The position numbers were made by a program, and so were the translations under genes. From NCBI GenBank assembly GCA_964394795.1, contig CAYMYX010000009.1, positions 1 through 48,211 of the forward strand: a stretch of 48,211 nt of DNA, read 5' to 3'. Numbering within the stretch: the first letter of the stretch is position 1; every line of letters starts with the position of its first letter. Under the pieces are notes generated by a model. It was not told the origin of the DNA. It saw nothing but the letters and a program-made list of their open reading frames with translations, and did no database searches. This DNA is from CAYFUF01 sp964394795. Lineage in GTDB: Bacteria; Bacillota; Clostridia; Tissierellales; Peptoniphilaceae. Positions 42,696 through 48,211 of this stretch are shown here, one piece after another.

Positions 42696-43989
42696 GAATA
42701 CGACGGTTGTCACTATGGACGCTGACAACCAGATACTTAAAGATGTGGATGTTTTTGTCAAGGATGGCCGCTTTGCTGCCATTGGCAAGGACTTGCAGAC
42801 TGACGGCGAGGGTTACCAGCAAGTGATCGATGGCACGAAGACAATACTGATGCCTGGTCTAATCAATATGCACAGCCACATCGGGATGAGCTTGTTCCGC
42901 AACTACGGCAACGACGTGGATTTACAAACTTGGTTGGAGAAGTACATTTTCCCCAAGGAGGCGCTGTTGACACGGGAAGATGTGATGAAGGGCTCAGCCT
43001 TGAATATCCTGGAGATGCTTCTGACGGGCACCACCACCTTCGTTGACATGTATTATGAGATGGATGGGGTTGCCGAAGTTGTGAGTCAGATGGGCATCCG
43101 GGCTCGGCTGAGCCGGGGCATGACGGGACCTGACGACGGGACCAGAATCCGAGAGCAGAGGGAACTATATCAGAATTGGCACGGTTTCAACGACGATATG
43201 ATCACCGTCATGATTGGCCCTCACGCCATCTACACCAACACCAAGGAGTCCTTGGCTGAACAGAAGGCTTTGGGAGACGAGCTGGGCATGGGCTTCAATA
43301 TCCATATTTCGGAAACGAAAAGGGAGAATGACGAGTGCAGGGAAGAACATGGCAAAAGTCCTGTTGAAGTCTTCCATGACATGGGGATGTTGACCGAGTC
43401 CACCATAGTGGGCCATGCCGTCTGGGTTGACGCTAGGGACATAGAGCTTCTGGCGGCAAATAAGGTAAGCTGCGTATACAACCCTGCAAGCAACATGAAG
43501 TTGGCCAGTGGTTTTATGCCCGTCAAGAAATTACGAGACGGCGGCGTCAACGTCTGCTTAGGTACCGACGGAGCGAGTTCCAACAACAAGCAGGACATGT
43601 TCCGGGAAATGTACCTAGGAACTTTAATACAGAAGGGCTACTCCTTGAATCCGTTGGAAGTGACGGCGAGGGATATGCTCCGCATGGCCACCATAAATGG
43701 GGCCATAGCCCTGGGTATGGAAAATGAGATTGGTTCCATCGAAGTGGGCAAGAAGGCTGACTTTATTTTGGTCGACTTTGATAACGCCCACCACACCCCG
43801 TATCCGGAGGACATTGAAGCAGCCCTAGTGTATTCCACTTCGGGCAGCGATGTTGTCCTGACGGTGGTCAACGGTGAAGTTCGAGTGGAGAATGGTTTTT
43901 ATATGCCCCTAGAAGATGGGCGGACAGAAGAAATAATACGCGAGGAAGCGGAGGAGGCTTGGGCTCGTTTAGCAGAGAAGGAGGCCTAA
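42685..43989 (+). CDS. mtaD: Amidohydrolase, MtaD-like (5'-methylthioadenosine / S-adenosylhomocysteine deaminase)
   Basis: 434 residues of the metal-dependent amidohydrolase superfamily. Metal ligands are seen in PGLINMHSHIGMSLFRNYG (HxH), the HISETKREND segment, VGHAVW and LGTDGASSNN. The pattern 'MSLFRNYGNDVDLQTWLEKYIFPKE' is that of adenosine-type deaminases of the MtaD/SsnA group, which deaminate MTA, SAH or adenosine to the inosyl forms. GAGGAG precedes the ATG, which lies inside the end of the preceding gene. Exact substrate is not readable. It is part of the tight run from nitroreductase to the AcpS-NnrD fusion. Confidence 0.88.
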   Translation: MLVKNTTVVTMDADNQILKDVDVFVKDGRFAAIGKDLQTDGEGYQQVIDGTKTILMPGLINMHSHIGMSLFRNYGNDVDLQTWLEKYIFPKEALLTREDVMKGSALNILEMLLTGTTTFVDMYYEMDGVAEVVSQMGIRARLSRGMTGPDDGTRIREQRELYQNWHGFNDDMITVMIGPHAIYTNTKESLAEQKALGDELGMGFNIHISETKRENDECREEHGKSPVEVFHDMGMLTESTIVGHAVWVDARDIELLAANKVSCVYNPASNMKLASGFMPVKKLRDGGVNVCLGTDGASSNNKQDMFREMYLGTLIQKGYSLNPLEVTARDMLRMATINGAIALGMENEIGSIEVGKKADFILVDFDNAHHTPYPEDIEAALVYSTSGSDVVLTVVNGEVRVENGFYMPLEDGRTEEIIREEAEEAWARLAEKEA

Positions 43990-43990
43990 A

Positions 43991-45286
43991 TTGGCAGTAG
44001 GCATAGATATTGTTCAAGTGAAACGAATCGAAAAATTGATGGACCACGAGAATTTTTTACAGCGGGTCTTTACGAAAGAGGAACGGGCCTATATTGAAAA
44101 GAGAAAGGGAAATGCAGAGACCGTAGCTGGCCTCTTTGCCGGCAAAGAAGCTGTTGCCAAGGCTATCGGTTCGGGCATTGGCCGTTTTGCTTTCCATGAT
44201 GTGTCAATTCTTCATGGGGGGAGTGGCCAACCCTATTGCTCCTTTTCTGAAAACGGGAAGACTATGTTGAATGAGCTAGGCTTGACTGGTATGGACATCT
44301 CCATCAGCCACCAGGAGGACGTCGCCGTTGCGGTAGCGACGGGTCGGGAAGGCTTGGTATTAGAAGAAAACTTCCATATGGACCAGGAACTTAATCTTTC
44401 CTTGGTGAAGAGGGACCGGAAGGGCTACAAGTCACAGTACGGTAAGGTAGCCATCGTTGGTGGTAGTGTCGGCATGGCCGGATCGGTTTGTCTCGCCGCA
44501 AAAGCAGCTTTTCGAACGGGAGCGGGCTTGGTCTATGTCGTCGTGCCCAAATCCATCGAGCAGGTTGTCCAAGTCAAGTTGACGGAAGCCATCGTCATCG
44601 GCATTGAAGACGAGGGCAAGGGCTACTTCCTGCCTAGCTATGCAAAAGAGACGGTGGAAGCAATTACCCATTGCGATTGTATGGCCATCGGACCGGGACT
44701 GGGTAGATCGTCCGGCATTTCCGTGTGGCTCCGCCATGTCATGGAAAACATCAAAATCCCAACGGTCTTGGATGCCGATGCCTTGTTTGCCGTTGCCCAA
44801 GATAGGGCTATCTTGGCGGATTGTTTATCCAGCTCCGTGATCACACCCCATGAGATGGAGATGTCTCGCTTGACCGGGTCTTCGCTGAGTCATATACGGG
44901 CGAACCGCATCCAGGTCGCTCAGGACTTTGCAAAAACTCACGATGTCCATGTCCTCCTCAAGGGAGCGGAGACCGTGATTACAGACGGGTCAGTCTTTTA
45001 CTTGAACAATACGGGGAACCCGGGGATGGCCACCGCTGGATCCGGAGACGTGCTGACGGGCATGATTGCCGGCTTCCTAGGCTTTGGCTACAAGAAGTTT
45101 GTAGCGATACGGTTGGGAGCTTATATACATGGCCTGGCTGGTGACTTTGCCGCCGCCGATAAGGGAGAGGATGGCGTCATTGCCTCGGACATTATCGAAG
45201 AGATTCCCTATGTCCTGAAGGAACTGAAGAAGCAGGCGGGAGACGATTTAAAGAAAGAGGCGGGCACCAAGCTCACCGACAACTGA
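43991..45286 (+). CDS. AcpS-NnrD fusion: holo-ACP synthase joined to ADP/ATP-dependent NAD(P)H-hydrate dehydratase
   Basis: 431 residues; a TTG start at 43991, 6 bases after GGAGG. Residues 1 to about 120 are AcpS, which attaches phosphopantetheine from CoA to acyl carrier protein: GIDIVQVKRI with Mg ligand Asp6, FAGKEAVAKAIGSG with Glu53, and DISISHQED. After a short linker, residues about 148-415 are the NnrD/CARKD repair enzyme: GKVAIVGGSVGMAGS, IGPGLGR, VLDADAL, ITPHEMEMSRL, LLKGAETVI and NPGMATAGSGDVLTGM with catalytic Asp353. The epimerase half (NnrE) normally fused to NnrD is absent. The frame is continuous, so both enzymes are made as one chain. Confidence 0.9.
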   Translation: MAVGIDIVQVKRIEKLMDHENFLQRVFTKEERAYIEKRKGNAETVAGLFAGKEAVAKAIGSGIGRFAFHDVSILHGGSGQPYCSFSENGKTMLNELGLTGMDISISHQEDVAVAVATGREGLVLEENFHMDQELNLSLVKRDRKGYKSQYGKVAIVGGSVGMAGSVCLAAKAAFRTGAGLVYVVVPKSIEQVVQVKLTEAIVIGIEDEGKGYFLPSYAKETVEAITHCDCMAIGPGLGRSSGISVWLRHVMENIKIPTVLDADALFAVAQDRAILADCLSSSVITPHEMEMSRLTGSSLSHIRANRIQVAQDFAKTHDVHVLLKGAETVITDGSVFYLNNTGNPGMATAGSGDVLTGMIAGFLGFGYKKFVAIRLGAYIHGLAGDFAAADKGEDGVIASDIIEEIPYVLKELKKQAGDDLKKEAGTKLTDN

Positions 45287-45310
45287 TTTTGGCGATGACC
45301 GGTTTTCTTA

Positions 45311-45319
45311 TGCTATAAT
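45311..45319 (+). promoter_or_regulatory. Extended -10 promoter of the mazF-like gene
   Basis: TGCTATAAT (45311-45319) is a perfect extended -10, 52 bases before the toxin start and downstream of the AcpS-NnrD stop. The nearest -35-like TTGGCG (45289-45294) is 19 bases away. Confidence 0.6.
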
Positions 45320-45370
45320 AAAATGAGTTTGCTGTTGGGAAAGCCCGATGGCGAGCATGAAGGGGGTAAG

Positions 45371-45733
45371 ATGCCGAAGATAAAAAGAGGTGACTTATTT
45401 TATGCCGACCTTAGCCCTGTAGTGGGCTCTGAGCAAGGCGGCATACGCCCCGTAGTGATCTTGCAAAACGATGTTGGCAACAAGTACTCGCCGACAACAA
45501 TCATTGCAGCGATAACCTCACAGTTGAACAAAAGTCGCATGCCGACCCATGTTCAAGTGAGTCAAGACCACAGTGAGTTGCCAAAAAACTCCGTGATTTT
45601 ACTGGAGCAAATCCGAACGATTGATAAGCAAAGACTCCGGGAGCGTATAGGTCGATTCGACCAGAACATGATGGAAAAAATTGAAGATGCCCTCAGTGTT
45701 TCTGTTGGTTTGGGCAAGAAACAAAGCAGATAA
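45371..45733 (+). CDS. mazF: MazF/EndoA-type mRNA interferase toxin, no antitoxin gene beside it
   Basis: 120 residues from ATG 45371, which follows GGGGG closely; the frame is open to 45323 without a better site. The protein matches the PemK/MazF family: RGDLFYADLSPVVGSEQGGIRPVVI near the N-terminus, TTIIAAITSQ, PTHVQV, SVILLEQIRTIDKQRL and the late ALSVSVGL. This is the EndoA (NdoA) subgroup of Bacillota, which cleaves mRNA at short sites. In Bacillus its antitoxin gene lies directly upstream, after acpS and alr; here only 84 bases separate it from the AcpS-NnrD stop and no antitoxin frame fits. It has its own promoter and terminator. Confidence 0.9.
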   Translation: MPKIKRGDLFYADLSPVVGSEQGGIRPVVILQNDVGNKYSPTTIIAAITSQLNKSRMPTHVQVSQDHSELPKNSVILLEQIRTIDKQRLRERIGRFDQNMMEKIEDALSVSVGLGKKQSR

Positions 45734-45793
45734 CCCGATGGCCCAATGTAGCCAATCCGGGATGCTTGCAGCCGTTTTTCATTACATAGTATA

Positions 45794-45844
45794 TTGGCAT
45801 TGTACCTAGCGGCTCAGGTTGGGTGACAATGTCAATATTTTTTT
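45794..45844 (+). terminator. Terminator after mazF
   Basis: TTGGCATTGT (45794-45803) pairs with ACAATGTCAA (45826-45835, one G-T pair), followed by TATTTTTTT. Confidence 0.8.
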
Positions 45845-45876
45845 GACCAAAGAAAAGAAGCGAGGAAGGAAAGCTG

Positions 45877-46677
45877 ATGATAAGTATAAAAACCGATCAA
45901 CAAATACAAGGCATGAAGGAAGCGGGGGAAATTGTATCGAAAACCCACCTGGCCATCCAGGAGGTCCTCCGACCCGGCTTAACCACCCTGCAACTTAACG
46001 ATTTTGCCGAATCTTTTATGTATTTTAAGGATGCCATCCCAGCCCAGTTAGGCTATCAGGATTATCCATTTGCCCTCTGCACCAGCGTCAACGACGAAAT
46101 CTGCCACGGCTATCCGACAAACCGTCCTTTGGAAGAAGGGGATATCGTCTCCATCGACAACGTGGTCAACTACAAGGGTTTCCTCGCGGATTCCTGTTGG
46201 TCCTACGCGGTCGGCGAGCTCAGCGAAGAAAGCGCCAAACTGATGGAAGTAACCGAAAAAGCGCTCTACAAAGGTATTGAAGCGGCCAAAGTCGGCAACC
46301 ACGTCGTGGACATCGGCAAGGCCATCCAGACTTATGTCGAAGCAGAAGGCTTCTCCGTAGTACGTAATTTTGTGGGACACGGTATCGGCTCCGAAATGCA
46401 TGAGAGCCCCCAGATTCCCCATTACAACACCGGCGTTCGCGGTCCAAAGCTTAGAGAAAACATGGTGATTACCGTAGAGCCGATGATTAATGTGGGGGCG
46501 TGGCAAATGAGATTAGACGATAACGAGTGGACAGCGAGAACCATCGACGGTTCAACCAGCTGCCAGTTTGAACATACATTCGCCATCAAGAAAGATGGGG
46601 CAGAGATTCTAACCTGCCAAGAGGACACCAGCCTGACGGACGAAGAGTTGGCTTGGATCAGAGCATATAAATTCTAG
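45877..46677 (+). CDS. map: Methionine aminopeptidase, type I
   Basis: Removes the initiator methionine from new proteins in the cytoplasm. 266 residues. The metal ligands of the pita-bread fold are in place: Asp in SIDNVV, Asp in LADSCWSYAVG, His in NFVGHGIGSEMHE, Glu in TVEPMIN and Glu in CQFEHTFAI. The substrate histidine is in DEICHGYP. The N-terminus is somewhat longer than in E. coli Map, without a SEC-C zinc motif. AGGAAGG precedes the ATG. It is a stand-alone copy, not in the ribosomal-protein operon where many bacteria have map; a second copy elsewhere is possible. Confidence 0.94.
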   Translation: MISIKTDQQIQGMKEAGEIVSKTHLAIQEVLRPGLTTLQLNDFAESFMYFKDAIPAQLGYQDYPFALCTSVNDEICHGYPTNRPLEEGDIVSIDNVVNYKGFLADSCWSYAVGELSEESAKLMEVTEKALYKGIEAAKVGNHVVDIGKAIQTYVEAEGFSVVRNFVGHGIGSEMHESPQIPHYNTGVRGPKLRENMVITVEPMINVGAWQMRLDDNEWTARTIDGSTSCQFEHTFAIKKDGAEILTCQEDTSLTDEELAWIRAYKF

Positions 46678-46700
46678 GGATATAGAGAAAGAGGAAGTGG

Positions 46701-47993
46701 ATGGGAGAGAAACTTTGGGTTTTTTCATTGGATGCGCTAGGGGATGTCGATGCCCCCATTTTTGAGCGCCTTCCCGGCTTCAAGACCTTGATGGAAAAGG
46801 GATCGTACGTACCTCGCATGCGAGGCGTGTATCCTACCTTGACTTACCCTTCCCATGCGAGCATCATTTCCGGTAGGCCGCCAAGTTCCCACCGCATCGT
46901 CAACAATCGACGCTTCCAACCTAACCGAAAGAAACATTCCTGGTTTTGGTATGAGGAGGATATCCACGGGGACACCCTCTTTAAAGCCGCTAAGCGAGCC
47001 AAAAAGAAGGTAGCTGCCTTTTTGTGGCCGGTAAGTGCCAGTGCAAAGATCGACTCCAACTTTGCCGAAATCTTCCCCACCCAGGAAGGGGAGAACCAGA
47101 TTTTTCTTTCCTTGAGAAACTCCACCTTGCGGACCATGCTCCCCATCGAAATGAAGTTTGGGAAGTTGAGGGATGGGGTGAAGCAACCTCAGTTGGACAA
47201 CTACACCATCCATGCCACCGAATACCTCATCAACAAAGTCGATCCTGATTTGATTTTCATCCATCTACTGGATGTGGACACCAACAAGCACCATTACTCC
47301 ACCCAGACCCCGGAAATCGAGGCAGCTATTGGCCGCATCGATGAGAAGATTCAGCAAATTTTGGCTTGGCGGGAGGCAAGGCCTGACCGAGATGAGATTG
47401 ATCTCGTCTTCCTTTCCGACCACTCTCAAATCGACACGCCGGAATATATCTATCCGCTGACGGACTTCTTAGAGGCCGGCTTCATTGTGGAAGAAAAGGA
47501 AACCGTTCCAAATTACGTCTTGGTTCCCCATTCCGCGGGCGGGTCCTGCTATGTTTATGGGATGGATGCCTCACTGGCCGACAAGGACTTATTACAGAAG
47601 TCGATTGACTTCCTCAAGGATTATGCTGAAAAGACGGAGGGCATAGAGGCCCTCTACTTTAAGGAAGACCTGATCAAGTGGCAGACGGACACCACAGCTT
47701 TTGCCATGCTAGAGGCAAAGAGGGGCTATTGCTTTAGCGAATACTTCGGCGGAACGGAAAGCGCAGCGATGGAGGCAAAGTATCACCTGGCTAACCATGG
47801 CTACCACCCCGATAAGGAAAAGTATGATGCCGTCTTCTTTGGCTTGGGGCCATCCTTCAAGGAAGGCTACCGAAAGGAAGACCGGGGGAATCTGTTAAAT
47901 ATCGCGCCAACTTTGGCGAGGATTCAAGGATTGGACCTCGAGAATGCCCAGGGGAAAATGATGGATGATCTCCTGACGGGAGATTTTTTATAA
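46701..47993 (+). CDS. Alkaline phosphatase superfamily protein, nucleotide pyrophosphatase/phosphodiesterase-like
   Basis: 430 residues. Phosphodiesterase-I/NPP fold: first metal Asp in FSLDALGD, nucleophile Thr in YPTLTYPSHASIISG, then metal sites in HLLDVDTNKHHY, FLSDHSQID and the late NHGYHPD. The nucleophile in a TLTYPSH context is that of NPPs, which hydrolyse phosphodiester or pyrophosphate bonds in nucleotides. No signal peptide is visible, so it may act in the cytoplasm, unlike the eukaryotic ecto-enzymes. It starts 23 bases after map, behind AGAAAGAGG, and is probably cotranscribed with it. Substrate unknown. Confidence 0.86.
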   Translation: MGEKLWVFSLDALGDVDAPIFERLPGFKTLMEKGSYVPRMRGVYPTLTYPSHASIISGRPPSSHRIVNNRRFQPNRKKHSWFWYEEDIHGDTLFKAAKRAKKKVAAFLWPVSASAKIDSNFAEIFPTQEGENQIFLSLRNSTLRTMLPIEMKFGKLRDGVKQPQLDNYTIHATEYLINKVDPDLIFIHLLDVDTNKHHYSTQTPEIEAAIGRIDEKIQQILAWREARPDRDEIDLVFLSDHSQIDTPEYIYPLTDFLEAGFIVEEKETVPNYVLVPHSAGGSCYVYGMDASLADKDLLQKSIDFLKDYAEKTEGIEALYFKEDLIKWQTDTTAFAMLEAKRGYCFSEYFGGTESAAMEAKYHLANHGYHPDKEKYDAVFFGLGPSFKEGYRKEDRGNLLNIAPTLARIQGLDLENAQGKMMDDLLTGDFL

Positions 47994-48013
47994 AAGATTT
48001 GATGAAAAACCGC

Positions 48014-48042
48014 TTGACAGTAAAGTCGATTTCAAATAGAAT
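48014..48042 (+). promoter_or_regulatory. Strong promoter upstream of the tRNA-Glu region (distal)
   Basis: TTGACA (48014-48019), a 17-base spacer and TAGAAT (48037-48042). It lies 93 bases upstream of a second equally good promoter. Confidence 0.75.
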
Positions 48043-48106
48043 AATGTACGTCGCTGGTTTCAGCTCTAGGATTTTACCCAGAAACCCAAAAGAAGTTGAA
48101 TTTGAG

Positions 48107-48135
48107 TTGACACCGTGCAAAGTTCTAGATATACT
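48107..48135 (+). promoter_or_regulatory. tRNA-Glu promoter (proximal)
   Basis: TTGACA (48107-48112), a 17-base spacer and TATACT (48130-48135), 21 bases before the tRNA. Confidence 0.88.
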
Positions 48136-48156
48136 GTCATAGTAACCTTTTTGTGC

Positions 48157-48211
48157 GGCCCTATGGTCAAGCGGTTAAGACATCGCCCTTTCACGGCGGT
48201 ATCCCGGGTTC
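48157..48211 (+). tRNA. tRNA-Glu (anticodon TTC), 3' partial
   Basis: Starts GGCCCTA, D region GTC...GAC, anticodon stem TCGCC/GGCGG with loop CTTTCAC (anticodon TTC). It runs off the right edge in the T arm. Probably the first member of a tRNA cluster. Confidence 0.93.

Overview
The window reads as chromosomal DNA of an anaerobic, low-to-moderate GC member of the Bacillota (Clostridia or Tissierellia in the broad sense; the genus cannot be fixed from sequence alone). The reasons are strong AGGAGG-type ribosome binding sites, TTGACA/TATAAT promoters, a complete bacterial V-type ATPase operon of the Enterococcus/Clostridium type, rubrerythrin and ferritin, cdaA-cdaR, and an FHA/PP2C/Ser-Thr kinase cluster.

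Layout. 1-4715: end of a peptide ABC transporter operon (two ATPases), a YwrD-like gamma-glutamyltransferase and a split pair of CHR-family (chromate-type) transporters. 4900-7715: rubrerythrin, then the c-di-AMP synthase cdaA with its regulator cdaR. 7803-8516 (minus): a LiaF-like membrane protein. 8668-12335: gltX, cysS and rlmB. 12404-13597: an orphan protein that looks like a CitX-CitG fusion stripped of its signature motifs. 13725-13958: tRNA-Thr(GGT) and tRNA-Lys(CTT), each with its own promoter and terminator, followed by an AT-rich HigB/HigA-ImmA toxin-antitoxin pair (14174-15602). 15677-17358: a small membrane protein, ferritin, and a convergent TIM-barrel protein of unknown role.

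17692-26236 is a nine-gene V-ATPase operon (G-I-K-E-C-F-A-B-D). Its rotor subunit keeps every residue of the Enterococcus hirae sodium site, so it is probably a sodium pump or synthase. 26633-37335 is a signalling module: FHA adaptor, PP2C phosphatase, transmembrane Ser/Thr kinase, a small membrane protein, and a 2144-residue membrane-anchored surface protein built of repeated Ig-like domains. A short T-x-[IL]-L motif recurs in the FHA linker, in the small membrane protein and in the kinase activation loop; I infer that these are the phospho-sites tying the module together.

37432-38441 is a decayed patch: a truncated gene, an internally deleted IS3-family element with recognisable ends, and two diverged, oppositely oriented copies of a structured hairpin repeat abutting the element. 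38801-48000 is housekeeping and nucleotide/coenzyme metabolism: metallophosphoesterase, nitroreductase, CoA-type NUDIX hydrolase, an enlarged RelA/SpoT-domain protein, an MtaD-like deaminase, an AcpS-NnrD fusion, a solitary MazF-type toxin, methionine aminopeptidase and a nucleotide pyrophosphatase-like protein. The window ends inside tRNA-Glu(TTC), behind two promoters.

The most unusual items are the degenerate CitXG-like protein, the kinase/FHA/surface-protein module with its shared motif, the covarying hairpin repeats around the IS remnant, and the AcpS-NnrD fusion. All family calls come from reading motifs; no database search was possible.
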